A DNA stretch of 64,000 nucleotides from Paraglaciecola arctica (GTDB lineage: Bacteria; Pseudomonadota; Gammaproteobacteria; Enterobacterales; Alteromonadaceae), in NCBI RefSeq assembly GCF_018861065.1, contig NZ_JAHKQO010000029.1, positions 19,897-83,896 of the forward strand, given 5' to 3'. A program made the position numbers and the translations under genes. Shown here piece after piece: positions 27,457-36,826 of this stretch. The notes beneath the pieces were generated by a model. It was not told the origin of the DNA. It was given only the letters and a program-made list of their open reading frames with translations, and did no database searches. Every line of letters begins with the position of its first letter. The first letter of the stretch is position 1.

Positions 27457-27924
27457 ATGAGTCAGAGTATTAAGATTAACGACAAAAGTTATCCTATCGA
27501 TGTAGACGGCGAAATGCCTTTGCTGTGGTTTTTGCGAGATAGACTTGAGCTAACCGGCACCAAATTCGGTTGCGGCATGGGGTTATGCGGTGCCTGCACT
27601 GTGCATATCGATGGCCAAGCAACACGTTCATGTGTGATGCCGGTTTCAGCCGCAGCAGGTAAAACCATTACGACTATAGAAGGTTTATCAGAAAATGCTG
27701 ACCATCCGCTGCAAAAAGCTTGGATTGCTAACAAAGTACCACAATGTGGATATTGTCAGGCAGGGCAGATTATGAACGCTGCTAGCTTTTTAGCAACCAA
27801 CAAAAAACCCAGTAGTGAAGATATAGATAATGCAATGCAAGGCAACATTTGCCGCTGTGGTACTTACCAACGTATTAAACAGGCAGTAGTTGATGCCGCT
27901 GACGAAATGTACAAGGAGGCCTAG
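27457..27924 (+). CDS. iorA: Isoquinoline 1-oxidoreductase-type small subunit, [2Fe-2S]
   Basis: The 155-residue protein is a two-cluster iron-sulfur subunit of the xanthine oxidase family. The plant-ferredoxin cluster ligands lie in [14 protein letters not shown] plus a later Cys, and the second cluster in CGYCQAGQ and GNICRCGTY. It passes electrons from the molybdenum centre of its partner. The ATG at 27457 is chosen because GGAGAGAG lies just upstream. One base separates it from iorB. The actual substrate need not be isoquinoline; this family oxidises varied N-heterocycles and aldehydes. Confidence 0.88.
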   Translation: MSQSIKINDKSYPIDVDGEMPLLWFLRDRLELTGTKFGCGMGLCGACTVHIDGQATRSCVMPVSAAAGKTITTIEGLSENADHPLQKAWIANKVPQCGYCQAGQIMNAASFLATNKKPSSEDIDNAMQGNICRCGTYQRIKQAVVDAADEMYKEA

Positions 27925-27925
27925 C

Positions 27926-30142
27926 ATGAGTCTTACAAACCCACTACCTTCTTCAAATAAAAACACGGTTTCTAATCAAAGTCGTCGCCAATTTCTTAAA
28001 AACTCAGGCATAGCTACAGGTGGTTTAGTCTTGGGTATAAGTTTACCGCAAAAGACTATTGCTGGTATTAAAATGGGCGAAGACAGTACGTTTAACCCTA
28101 ACGCGTTTGTTCATATAGCCGACAATGGCGACACCTTACTTTACTGTGGTCGCTGTGAAATGGGCCAAGGTATTAGTACTGCCTTGCCAGCAGCAGTAGC
28201 TGACGAACTCGATGCTGATTGGACTCGAGTTAGTATTAAACAAGGTGAAGGTAACGAAGAAAAATACGGTCCTCAAGCCACTGGTGGCTCGGCGAGTATT
28301 CGTACTATGTACATACCTATGCGCGAAGCAGGGGCCGCAGCCAAAGTAATGTTAGTGGCAGCCGCAGCCAAAGTTTGGGGAGTATCTAGTGAGCAGTGTG
28401 TTGCTGATAACCATTTTGTTATTAATAAAAACAACCAACAAAAATTAGGCTATGGCGAGTTGGCTAGTCTTGCTGCCGATCAACCTGTACCAGACAGTGT
28501 GACCTTAAAAGAGAAAAAAGATTACAAATACATAGGGAAAGATTTAGCTAGACACAACCAAGGCGACATAGTGGTGGGGCGATTAACCTATGGCGTTGAC
28601 ACCAAGATGCCGGGGTTAAAATATGCGGCTATTACTCACTGCCCGGTTATGGGCGGTAAACTCAAAAGTGTCGATAAAACCCAGGCCATGAAAGTAAAAG
28701 GCGTCATTGATGTCGTCGAAATTCCAAGGTTTGAAGTGCCATTTGGCTCACTTGGTGGCGTAGCGGTAGTGGCAGACAATACATGGACAGCGCAACAAGC
28801 CCTAAAAAAACTAAAAATAGAATGGGATTTAGGTGAGCACCAAAGTTACGACACTAAGGCGTATAAAGCGCATTTAGTGAAAAACGTAGAAAACCCTGCG
28901 CAATTAGCTGCCGAACGTGGCGATATTAACAAAGCCTTTGCCGAAGCCGAACACGTGGTCAAGGCTACGTATACGGGAGGGCATTTATCTCACTCTCCTA
29001 TGGAGCCGAATGCGTCGGTAGTCTGGGTACAAAAAGACAGTTGTGAAGTATGGGCTGCGACACAAAGCCCTGGTGATATTCAAAAAGTCCTAGCGCAATA
29101 TTTGAAACGTGAACCCAAAGACATCATGGTCAATGTGACTATGGCCGGTGGCGCGTTTGGACGTAAATTTAAGTGTGACTACGTTCATGAAGCCGCTGTA
29201 TTGTCTCAGGCGGTCAATGCGCCAGTGCAACTGACATGGTCTCGTGAAGAAGATATGCGCACCGGCTATTATCACTCAATTAGCGCTCAGCACATTGAAG
29301 CTTCATTAGATAAAGAAGGTAATGTGACAGGCTGGTTGCACCGCGCTGCTTTTCCGGCTATTGCCTCACTGTTTAACCCATCACTTGATAGAGCCCCTGC
29401 CAACAATTTAGGTGATGTGGATAATCATCCTTTTGGTATTGCCAACTATCGCAGTGAAACAGGCGAAGCCAAAGCGCATACTCGAATTGGTTGGTATCGA
29501 GCAGTGTACGCCATATTTTATGGCTTTGCCTTTGGTAGCGCCGCTGACGAACTCGCCCATGCCAGTAAAACGGATACTGTTAGCTTGTTGAATAACATTT
29601 ACGACAACAACAAAAATCCCGAGCAAGCAGAACAGGTGGCTCGCTCAAAAGCCGCACTAGCAATGGCAGCCAAAAAATGTAATTGGGACAATCGCGGCGC
29701 ATTACCTAGCAATCAGGGTTTAGGGATAGCCGTGCACTTTAGTTTTAATTCCTACGTGGCCATGGCAGTGCGAGTTGAAGTTAACGGTGACGACATAAAA
29801 GTATTAGAAGTCGACGCGATAGTCGACTGCGGCCAAGTCCTCAATACAGACAGCGCTACCGCGCAAATGGAAGGGGCCGTAGTCATGGGCATGTCGCTGT
29901 CGTTACGCACCGAAGTCGTCTTTAGAGACGGCGCTGTGGTGAACTCCAATTTCCATAATTACCCTGTGTTACGTATTAACGAAATGCCACAGGTGAATGT
30001 GTATTTTATGGAAAATGACTACAAACCCACGGGTTTAGGTGAGCCGGGTCTAGGGCCATTTGCACCAGCCTTAGCTAATGCCGTTTTCGCGGCTTCCGGA
30101 AAACGTTATCGAGACCTACCCTTTAAACCTATGCCTATGTAG
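27926..30142 (+). CDS. iorB: Isoquinoline 1-oxidoreductase-type large subunit, molybdopterin-binding
   Basis: The 738-residue protein carries a Tat signal (SRRQFLKNSG, residues 23-32), so the folded holoenzyme is exported. It has the molybdenum-hydroxylase pattern: GRCEMGQGISTALPA, ATGGSASIRTMY, the duplicated core from about residue 300 (SHSPMEPNASVVW, MAGGAFGRKF) and the terminal GLGEPGLGPFAPALANA, with the Glu expected at the active site. It starts two bases after iorA, with AAGGAGG upstream. No cofactor-insertion gene (xdhC-like) or cytochrome electron acceptor is adjacent, so these must be supplied elsewhere. Confidence 0.9.
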   Translation: MSLTNPLPSSNKNTVSNQSRRQFLKNSGIATGGLVLGISLPQKTIAGIKMGEDSTFNPNAFVHIADNGDTLLYCGRCEMGQGISTALPAAVADELDADWTRVSIKQGEGNEEKYGPQATGGSASIRTMYIPMREAGAAAKVMLVAAAAKVWGVSSEQCVADNHFVINKNNQQKLGYGELASLAADQPVPDSVTLKEKKDYKYIGKDLARHNQGDIVVGRLTYGVDTKMPGLKYAAITHCPVMGGKLKSVDKTQAMKVKGVIDVVEIPRFEVPFGSLGGVAVVADNTWTAQQALKKLKIEWDLGEHQSYDTKAYKAHLVKNVENPAQLAAERGDINKAFAEAEHVVKATYTGGHLSHSPMEPNASVVWVQKDSCEVWAATQSPGDIQKVLAQYLKREPKDIMVNVTMAGGAFGRKFKCDYVHEAAVLSQAVNAPVQLTWSREEDMRTGYYHSISAQHIEASLDKEGNVTGWLHRAAFPAIASLFNPSLDRAPANNLGDVDNHPFGIANYRSETGEAKAHTRIGWYRAVYAIFYGFAFGSAADELAHASKTDTVSLLNNIYDNNKNPEQAEQVARSKAALAMAAKKCNWDNRGALPSNQGLGIAVHFSFNSYVAMAVRVEVNGDDIKVLEVDAIVDCGQVLNTDSATAQMEGAVVMGMSLSLRTEVVFRDGAVVNSNFHNYPVLRINEMPQVNVYFMENDYKPTGLGEPGLGPFAPALANAVFAASGKRYRDLPFKPMPM

Positions 30143-30159
30143 ATGGTAAACTGTTTCGT

Positions 30160-30199
30160 AAAGCCGTTCGCTTTTCTAACAAAGCTCGCGGCTTTTTTT
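30160..30199 (+). terminator. Terminator of the iorAB operon
   Basis: AAAGCCG (30160-30166) pairs with CGGCTTT (30189-30195) and a T-run follows. It lies 18 bases after the iorB stop. Confidence 0.75.
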
Positions 30200-30318
30200 G
30201 TGCGTAAGTGTAGCGTTTAAAAAAACTTAGCTAGGTTAGTGTTTCCGATTATTAGTCTGTTAATATTGCATAATACATGGTGTTCCTAGACCCATAGTTT
30301 TTGGTCGAAATGTTTAGG

Positions 30319-30347
30319 TTTTGGTATTTTTAGGAAAAATACCAAAA
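30319..30347. promoter_or_regulatory. Perfect inverted repeat upstream of a GntR gene
   Basis: TTTTGGTATTTTT and AAAAATACCAAAA pair over 13 bases around AGG. It ends 43 bases before the GTG start of the GntR-family gene. GntR proteins often bind such palindromes in their own promoter, so autoregulation is the likely meaning. Confidence 0.6.
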
Positions 30348-30390
30348 AGTGCGACAGCCCTTTGATCTATATTCAGGAGAATTAACAAAA

Positions 30391-31107
30391 GTGGCAATAA
30401 AACAAAAAGAAAACGCTCAAGTATCGTTAGGCAAGGATGGGATAAAACCTACAGAAAACCGTGCAATATCCTTAAATAAGGCAGCATACGACAAAATTCT
30501 GCAATGGGTGTTTGATGGTAAATTAGCGCCCGGTGCGTTTATGTCACAGAGTGAACTATCCAAGTTAATGGATATTCCCATGCAGCCATTACGAGATGCA
30601 TTACGTGTGCTTGAAAGCGAAAATATGCTCATTATTCACCCAAGATCAGGCATACAATTTAGAAAACCTGATTTGGAGTTTATACGTGCTACTTATCAAT
30701 TCCGCTCAATCATTGAAAGTGCAGCGGCACGACACTTTGCACAATACGGTCAAGAAAGTGTGATTACAGATTTGATTAATGAACACCATCAATTAATCGA
30801 AAAATTAGCGAAAGAGGGAATTACTAAAGGTTTGTTAGAAGAAATTGAAGCCATAGAGTTGAAGTTTCACGGCACCATGATTTCAAGTTTAAAGAATGAG
30901 TTTGTTGAGGTGACTGCCACCCGCTTGAAATATTATATAAAACTTATTCAGCTAGAACATCATTTTACCCCTAATTTAGTTAAAAGTTCTTTGTTAGAGC
31001 ATATTAAAATATTACAAGCATGTTTAAATCGCGACCAAGAAGCCGCATCACAAGGATTACTTTTACACTTTAAAGAAGCGCTGCATCGTCATATGCGATT
31101 GTTTTAA
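30391..31107 (+). CDS. GntR-family transcriptional regulator (FadR subfamily, FCD domain)
   Basis: The 238-residue protein has an N-terminal winged helix (about residues 25-95: ILQWVFDGKLAPGAFMSQ, then PLRDALRVLESENMLIIHPRSGI) and a helical FCD effector domain with the expected His/Asp-rich face (FHGTMI, LLEHIKIL, HFKEALHRH). The GTG at 30391 is chosen because AGGAGA lies 10 bases upstream; the GTG at 30349 has none. FCD-type GntR proteins usually sense organic acids or sugar acids. It is a paralogue of the regulator at 37962, sharing PRSGIQ and the following TYQxR segment. Target genes are not certain. Confidence 0.85.
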   Translation: MAIKQKENAQVSLGKDGIKPTENRAISLNKAAYDKILQWVFDGKLAPGAFMSQSELSKLMDIPMQPLRDALRVLESENMLIIHPRSGIQFRKPDLEFIRATYQFRSIIESAAARHFAQYGQESVITDLINEHHQLIEKLAKEGITKGLLEEIEAIELKFHGTMISSLKNEFVEVTATRLKYYIKLIQLEHHFTPNLVKSSLLEHIKILQACLNRDQEAASQGLLLHFKEALHRHMRLF

Positions 31108-31112
31108 CGCAC

Positions 31113-31144
31113 CAATTAAGTCACTTAAAAAAGTGACTTAATTG
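31113..31144. terminator. Bidirectional hairpin between convergent genes
   Basis: CAATTAAGTCACTT pairs perfectly with AAGTGACTTAATTG over 14 bases around AAAA. It follows the GntR stop and overlaps the stop codon of the Gfo/Idh gene on the other strand, so it can serve both. Confidence 0.8.
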
Positions 31145-32102
31145 TTTCTATCTGTTGTTGCAGTAGCAAACTAACAGAGTGGGGCATGATGGTATGCTCC
31201 TTTTGGTTATCGATAATCGCTGCACTGACTTGTTGTGCTTCGTGATGCAATCCCCAGCCAATTGAGTTGTCATTAAAGGCTTCAATTTTTTCATCAAGTT
31301 GGTATAAAGCACATGATTTCGCCCGCCAGAAATTTGGGATTTTGATATAGCCTTTATCACCTATTATTAACGCCGCATTTTGCAGTCGGCATTGAAAAGA
31401 GGTCGCCAATGAAAGTGTGATGTCATTGCAAGTTGCCAGTATGACTAAGTCATCTTCCACATTGTGAGGTGCAAAGTGAGTTTTAATGAGCACATCTTTA
31501 AGCTCACCAGGATTAAAATATTGCGCAATCGCAAGGGGATAAATTCCCATATCAAATAAGCAGCCACCCGCCAAATTAGGGTTATACATTCTCCCGTTGG
31601 GCTCGTAAGGCACTGAGTAACCAAAATCGGCCTTAATATGTTTTATGCTGCCAATACGGCCTTGTTCGATCCATTGCTTGGCTTGTGAAACCGCAGGAAG
31701 AAAATAGGTCCACATCGCTTCCATTAAGAATAAACTTTTCTGTTTCGCTAAGGCTGCAAGGGTTGTAAATTCGTCACTGCTTATGGTGATAGGTTTTTCA
31801 CATAACACATGTTTATTTGCCATCAGGGCAGCATAGACATGTTGAAAATGAAAGTTATGGGGAGTGGCCACGTAAATGACATCTACTGAAGGGTCATCAA
31901 ATAATGTTTGATAACCTTGATAGGCTTTCTCAATATTATGTTTTTGTGCAAAGGCCACAGCATCTTCTCGCTTTCTGGCGGCAACAGCCGTGACTTTCGC
32001 ATTTTTGACATGTGGCATATCGGTACAAAATTTATCTGCAATTGCGCCTGTACTGACAATTCCCCACTTTACTATTCTAGATTGATTCAATGTCTGTTCC
32101 AT
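31125..32102 (-). CDS. Gfo/Idh/MocA family NAD(P)-dependent oxidoreductase
   Basis: The 325-residue cytoplasmic enzyme has an N-terminal Rossmann fold (GIVSTGAIADKF, DVIYVATPHNFH) and the conserved EKP lysine (HVLCEKPITIS, near residue 97). The C-terminal domain includes GGCLFDMGIYPL, with the usual active-site Asp and Tyr. The family oxidises sugars, sugar acids or dihydrodiols; the look is closest to the dihydrodiol dehydrogenase-like branch. Its place at the edge of the deoxysugar locus makes a sugar substrate likely. It is convergent with the GntR gene. Confidence 0.85.
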   Translation of the reverse strand: MEQTLNQSRIVKWGIVSTGAIADKFCTDMPHVKNAKVTAVAARKREDAVAFAQKHNIEKAYQGYQTLFDDPSVDVIYVATPHNFHFQHVYAALMANKHVLCEKPITISSDEFTTLAALAKQKSLFLMEAMWTYFLPAVSQAKQWIEQGRIGSIKHIKADFGYSVPYEPNGRMYNPNLAGGCLFDMGIYPLAIAQYFNPGELKDVLIKTHFAPHNVEDDLVILATCNDITLSLATSFQCRLQNAALIIGDKGYIKIPNFWRAKSCALYQLDEKIEAFNDNSIGWGLHHEAQQVSAAIIDNQKEHTIMPHSVSLLLQQQIETIKSLF

Positions 32103-32165
32103 CTTAGATTATCAAAAAAATGAGCCATCATCTGAGTATCAATGGCTCATTTTAGTTGTTTATTA

Positions 32166-32708
32166 TTACTTTTGTTTGGCGAGCAGTTTTTTTTGTATAG
32201 GTAATAGTAAAAAACCAAATAAAACGAGTAAGCCTGTGGCAGGAGCCGGTACTGATACCGTTGGGGCATCAAGATCTGCTCCATTTGCATCAGCCAAATA
32301 GCTATCTGTTAATGCAAATTCAGGGCTGTAATTCTGCTGCGCTGTAAAGCTTACTTGGCCAAGGAAAAAGCTGCTTCCAGGCAAGTAAGTACTGTCCAAC
32401 CAAAGCACAAAAACTTCGATAATATTATTATCGAAAAATGAAACATCCGCTGCCGGAAGAAATGCGCTATTGATCACCTCAGTACTAAAATCAAAGGAAT
32501 CAAAAATAAGCGCGCTGCTATCAAAGTTCAAATTAAAGCCGAGTTCAGCAGTATCTAAACTGACGTTTTCAAATGCTATATCCAGCAGTACAGTATCACC
32601 GATATTGTAGTTAAGCTGATCCGTACTTAATGTAATGGTTGTTGCCTGACTTTGTAGGCTGGCTAGGGTTAAAACTATAATTGAGATGAATAGGGTTAAT
32701 TTTTTCAT
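32166..32708 (-). CDS. Membrane-anchored cohesin-like protein with PEP-CTERM-like tail
   Basis: This 180-residue protein has a signal peptide (residues 1-22, ending SQA). Residues 24-150 form a single beta-sandwich domain resembling type I cohesin: ITLSTDQLNYNIGDTVLLDI, then a FNLNFDSSALIFDSF segment. The C terminus is a sorting-type tail: PAPATG at 154-159, a hydrophobic helix to about 170 and QKKLLAKQK, like exosortase (PEP-CTERM) signals but with PAP for PEP. ATG at 32708 gives the signal peptide; the longer reading overlaps the next gene. It sits directly downstream of a dockerin-bearing enzyme and probably holds it at the cell envelope. Confidence 0.7.
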   Translation of the reverse strand: MKKLTLFISIIVLTLASLQSQATTITLSTDQLNYNIGDTVLLDIAFENVSLDTAELGFNLNFDSSALIFDSFDFSTEVINSAFLPAADVSFFDNNIIEVFVLWLDSTYLPGSSFFLGQVSFTAQQNYSPEFALTDSYLADANGADLDAPTVSVPAPATGLLVLFGFLLLPIQKKLLAKQK

Positions 32709-32799
32709 GGTTGTTCCTAATTGTTGAATAAGTGATGACTCAGTCTCTTTGTTGCTATTAAAAACAAGGTTGGCCTCAAAGTGCCAACCTTGCTTACTG

Positions 32800-35700
32800 T
32801 TATTCAGTCGCGCAAGCTGCTCGCGTACACAGCGACATAAAACCTCTAACATCTCTGCTAGATAACTGACCGTCATGAGTAAAGTCGTAACTTAAATCGC
32901 TGAGTGTTTGGGCGCGGATGTGTTGATAAAATAAATTAACATCATCCATATCTACGTCTTGATCAGCATCAAAGTCGCCAAAGACAGGCAGAGCTGAATC
33001 AAACTCAAGTTGGATATAATCTAGGTTAATCCAACCTGTATCATCTTCGTCTAGTTGAAATTTGATGGTATTAGTGCCGGCTTGTAAGGGAATTAAATCA
33101 GAGTTATCACTCCAGTTATCCCATTCAACTGTAGTGCTAAAGCTGCTTTGAACTGTGTCTTCATCGTTGACATACACGCTCAGGGTACGGTTGCCAGAAG
33201 GCCCAAAAGTGCCCATGGTGTAGCGGCTATTCAGGACATAAAAACCTGCAGTATCAAGATCAACCGTAAACTCGATTTTGTCACCAATGGTAATGATATT
33301 ACCTACAAAGCCACTGCCATTATAGCCAGGGTGTTCGCTGCTGATACCGATTCTATTGCCGCTTATCGAGGCATCTTCGGCTTCGTATAGATTAGGTAAA
33401 TCTATAGGGGTGTCATCGTCATCATTATCATTAGTCAGGCCTAAATCGATAAGCAAGTAATCAAAATTAACCCAGCCTGTGTCGTCAGCATCAAGGCGGT
33501 AAAGGATAGTGTTTTCACCCGATTGTAGGCTTACGGTTTCAGTTTGATTGCTCCAACTATCCCATGTCCCTGTTGATGCAAAGCTACTTTGCAGAAGGTC
33601 AGTATCGTTCACCACTACACTCATGGTGCGTTCACCGGCAGGCCCATCTGCTCCCACGGCATAACGCATATCAAGGGTATATTCTCCGGCAATAGCCACA
33701 TTTACTGTGAATGCAACTGAGTCACCTATGTCGTCAATCTCAGACACAAATCCAAAGCCACTGAATCCTTCATAACTATTATCAGATGTTGTGCCTGTTA
33801 GCGTTGCTTCTTCAGCTTCATATATTTTTGTGAGACTAAATTGATCTAGGTTGATCACGCCGGTGTCATCTGCATCAAGTTGCAATTTAATATCATTAGC
33901 ACCAGGAAGTAAGGTAATAACGCTGCTACTTTCGCCCCATACATTCCATTCCCCAGTAGAGGTAAACATATGTTGTACTTGGTCGCTGCCGTTTACATAC
34001 ACACTCATAGTGCGAACGCCTTCAGGTCCATATAGTCCCATTGCGTAGCGAGGCGTTAGAATGTACTGGCCCGGGTCGATAACGTTCACACTGAACTGCA
34101 CTGAGTCTCCAATGTTGAAAATATCGCCAACAAAGCCAGTACCTTCAAATCCAGCATGCTCAGTACTCACCTTAGCTGCCCCAAGCAAAATGCCATTTTC
34201 TGCTTGTTGGGTTAAGCTTTGATTAATGAGAGAAATATAATCGATGTTAATGCCTGAATCGTCACTGTCTTTTTGTAGCGTTAACGTTGCGCCTTCGGGA
34301 ATATTAACCGACACCGCTTCAGTATTGCTGTAGGTGCGAGACCATCCGCCTGTTGCAGTAAAATTTAAATCTGCAGCATGTTCACCATCAACATAAATAC
34401 TATAACTACCGGTGTTTTTCGAGGCATAAGTGACAAACAATGATGTTGCAGCGGCCATATTGGTAAATGTTACGCCCGAACCTGCAGTATGTATGTTTTC
34501 TATCCCAGCTCCGCCAGATGCGTTACTGTCAGTAAAGACTGAACCACTGCCAAATAAGCTGCCACTTTCAGCTTCTAAAAGGGTGTAACCTGATGAATCA
34601 ATGAGGCCGGGTACATCTGGCGCATCAGGTATGCCGATTAATAGGTGAAGGTAATCGTCTTCTAAACCACTGTTAGCAATAATATCTAATGCTTCTTGAG
34701 GCCAGTCAGCATCAGGCACTACTGTTAAATTAGTGATGGTCGAGTTGGGAGCACCAATTTGATAGGCCCCAGAGGTTGAGTAGATGTTGTCGTAATGATT
34801 ATCACGTTTATCACGCCATTTGTTTAATTCAAAATTATCTTGTCCAGGGACAATTTCAAAAACCAAGTCATTGCCCGTGTAGTAAGCGGTGCCTTCATCG
34901 GGATGATAAACCCCTTGAAAAAACGTTGTGGGGGCTTTTACGTAGTTACCATTTGCTTCTGAGTTTGGTTGGCTACCTAATGTATAAAAGGCTCCACCAT
35001 CATGGAGATAGGTCATAACATCGTATACGTGATTGTTATTAAACTTGTTGTTGCGGGCAACCGTTGTTGGGTTGTCTGGTAGTGTTTCTACGGCGAAATT
35101 ATTCCATCCCCAACCAAGACTGACACCTGAATATTTTGTTTTTTGAATTTGGTTATGTTCAATGGTTAAACCATCGGTAAAAAAAGCGGTTATAGCCGCA
35201 TGTCCGTAGTAAATTTGTGTCACATCATAGATAAGGTTGTTTTTAACTAAAATATTTTGTACTACGCCTTCAACACCTATAGGGTATTTTTCGTAGGTGC
35301 CACCGTCACCAATATAAACGTGTTGTGGGTGGGAAATGTTGATACCTGAGCCACCCATTCCGGTAATGGCATTACCCACAATTTGTGAATCAATAACGTC
35401 ATTGGTGAAGTTAATTCCTTCATTACCTGCATTTTTAATTGCACCATCTTCAATACTGATGGACTGTGCATTGTTAACGTTTATTGCACCATTTAGTACA
35501 TCGTAGCCGGTGTATTTATCGTTGTGCCAGTTACCATCACTGTAAGATAATTTCCATGTTGCCGCTTGTACTGTTGATTTACCCGCTGAGCCTGCCACTT
35601 CCGGTAACTTAGCTTGGGTATTAGCAAAAGTAATACCGCTGAAAGTAATGTTTTTTATGCGATTGTCCGTAGAGTCACCCGCTAAGTTTAATATTGCATC

Positions 35701-36609
35701 GGTTTGTGGCGCATAAACTTGGGCAGAATTCATATCAAGGCCATCATTGTAGTAATACAGAGTGTTACTACTGCGATCCAAATAGAACTCGTTAGCTTCA
35801 TCAAGAAATTCATAGGCATTAAACAAGGTATGGGTACCACTATTGCTGAACGCGCCCCAATTTTGGTTTTGTGCTATGGCTGCATAGGGTTGTGAGAACT
35901 TTAATACCCGCTCAGAACCTTCAATGACACTTTCACGAACAGTAACAAAGTTGGTATTCCAAGTGGTTTTGTTCATAATTTCTACATCTGACGCATTGGT
36001 CAGTGTAGGTATGTCACTGAGGTTATATCTGCCACCATCTGCCTCTGTGCCATTTACTCTCGCCCAGTCAGCTTGGCCAGCGGTAATTGTATAAGTTCCC
36101 CAGTCACCATTAGGCCTAGCATCGGTACTTGCCATATAGGCACGTTCACCATTGACGATTAAAGTACGTAATTTTTCATCACTGTTGAAAGTCGCTTTGT
36201 AAATATTGCCATCATGTTGGGTCCAGCCAGTGACCAGAGTTGCCCCGTTTAGCACAGGGGTTTCATCATTATATGCTTGGTAAACTACACGGTGACCATT
36301 AGTGCCTGAGTCGACAGACGTAAGGGTAATAGTATCCGTTATTGGGTAATTCCCGCCGCGAATGTTGACAAAAATATCGCCGGTCATGTCGCTATTTATG
36401 CTGCGTACTGCGTCTCGGGCTTTTTCAAGGGTTTTAAAAGGTGCAGACAATGTACCTGGGTTGAGAGTGTCGTCTCCTGTTGGAGAAACATAAAAATTCT
36501 GTTGTGTTGCACTAAAAACAGAGCTTGTAATGAGGCAAAGTCCTAGAACTGAGCCTTGAATTCCTCCTGTTTTTCTTACGGCATTTTTAGATTTGACGTT
36601 TTTTAACAT
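32800..36609 (-). CDS. Secreted parallel beta-helix glycosidase (GH141-like) with four CBM-like modules and dockerin
   Basis: The 1269-residue protein has a signal peptide (to about residue 33). Residues 36-660 are a right-handed beta-helix opening FYVSPTGDDTLNPGTLSAPF and IRGGNYPITDTITL, the pattern of GH141-like proteins; known GH141 members include alpha-L-fucosidase and xylanase activities. Four beta-sandwich modules start near 680, 800, 930 and 1075, the last three very alike (YEAEDASIS, GFVGNI, GNRTLSVYVND), resembling CBM35/CBM6. Residues 1210-1266 form a dockerin with two calcium loops (DFDADQDVDMDD and DFTHDGQLSSRD) and a Cys pair (1261, 1266). Fucose release is inferred from the neighbouring catabolic genes. 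Confidence 0.75.
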   Translation of the reverse strand: MLKNVKSKNAVRKTGGIQGSVLGLCLITSSVFSATQQNFYVSPTGDDTLNPGTLSAPFKTLEKARDAVRSINSDMTGDIFVNIRGGNYPITDTITLTSVDSGTNGHRVVYQAYNDETPVLNGATLVTGWTQHDGNIYKATFNSDEKLRTLIVNGERAYMASTDARPNGDWGTYTITAGQADWARVNGTEADGGRYNLSDIPTLTNASDVEIMNKTTWNTNFVTVRESVIEGSERVLKFSQPYAAIAQNQNWGAFSNSGTHTLFNAYEFLDEANEFYLDRSSNTLYYYNDGLDMNSAQVYAPQTDAILNLAGDSTDNRIKNITFSGITFANTQAKLPEVAGSAGKSTVQAATWKLSYSDGNWHNDKYTGYDVLNGAINVNNAQSISIEDGAIKNAGNEGINFTNDVIDSQIVGNAITGMGGSGINISHPQHVYIGDGGTYEKYPIGVEGVVQNILVKNNLIYDVTQIYYGHAAITAFFTDGLTIEHNQIQKTKYSGVSLGWGWNNFAVETLPDNPTTVARNNKFNNNHVYDVMTYLHDGGAFYTLGSQPNSEANGNYVKAPTTFFQGVYHPDEGTAYYTGNDLVFEIVPGQDNFELNKWRDKRDNHYDNIYSTSGAYQIGAPNSTITNLTVVPDADWPQEALDIIANSGLEDDYLHLLIGIPDAPDVPGLIDSSGYTLLEAESGSLFGSGSVFTDSNASGGAGIENIHTAGSGVTFTNMAAATSLFVTYASKNTGSYSIYVDGEHAADLNFTATGGWSRTYSNTEAVSVNIPEGATLTLQKDSDDSGINIDYISLINQSLTQQAENGILLGAAKVSTEHAGFEGTGFVGDIFNIGDSVQFSVNVIDPGQYILTPRYAMGLYGPEGVRTMSVYVNGSDQVQHMFTSTGEWNVWGESSSVITLLPGANDIKLQLDADDTGVINLDQFSLTKIYEAEEATLTGTTSDNSYEGFSGFGFVSEIDDIGDSVAFTVNVAIAGEYTLDMRYAVGADGPAGERTMSVVVNDTDLLQSSFASTGTWDSWSNQTETVSLQSGENTILYRLDADDTGWVNFDYLLIDLGLTNDNDDDDTPIDLPNLYEAEDASISGNRIGISSEHPGYNGSGFVGNIITIGDKIEFTVDLDTAGFYVLNSRYTMGTFGPSGNRTLSVYVNDEDTVQSSFSTTVEWDNWSDNSDLIPLQAGTNTIKFQLDEDDTGWINLDYIQLEFDSALPVFGDFDADQDVDMDDVNLFYQHIRAQTLSDLSYDFTHDGQLSSRDVRGFMSLCTRAACATE

Positions 36610-36634
36610 AACCTTGCCTCTTGTTGTTTGTTGT

Positions 36635-36646
36635 TTGATATTTCAA
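36635..36646. promoter_or_regulatory. Candidate GntR operator, copy A
   Basis: TTGATATTTCAA lies 26 bases upstream of the start of the dockerin-bearing glycosidase (minus strand). The identical 12-mer stands upstream of the TonB receptor, and a variant with matched changes in both arms stands upstream of the GntR gene. Confidence 0.5.
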
Positions 36647-36750
36647 TGGTAGTAATTAAGATATCATATGTAAAGGAAAAGTTATTTTAATGCTGGTTAA
36701 ATGTTATGTGGATGTGGGGAGAGGTGAAAATGGAACAACAAATGTAACGC

Positions 36751-36770
36751 GGCTGGCAATAGAGCCAGCC
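36751..36770 (-). terminator. Hairpin after the enolase-superfamily gene
   Basis: GGCTGGC and GCCAGCC form a 7-bp G/C-rich stem around a six-base loop, 57 bases past the minus-strand stop at 36827. No T-run follows on the minus strand, so the call is tentative. Confidence 0.4.
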
Positions 36771-36826
36771 TTTAGTAGATAAAAAAACGCAATGAAATTA
36801 ACTTAAGATAAGTGTTTTAGTGAGCA

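Noticed and set aside
32709..32876. Longer start for the cohesin-like gene
   Set aside because: It would overlap the dockerin gene by 77 bases and bury the clear signal peptide beginning at 32708.
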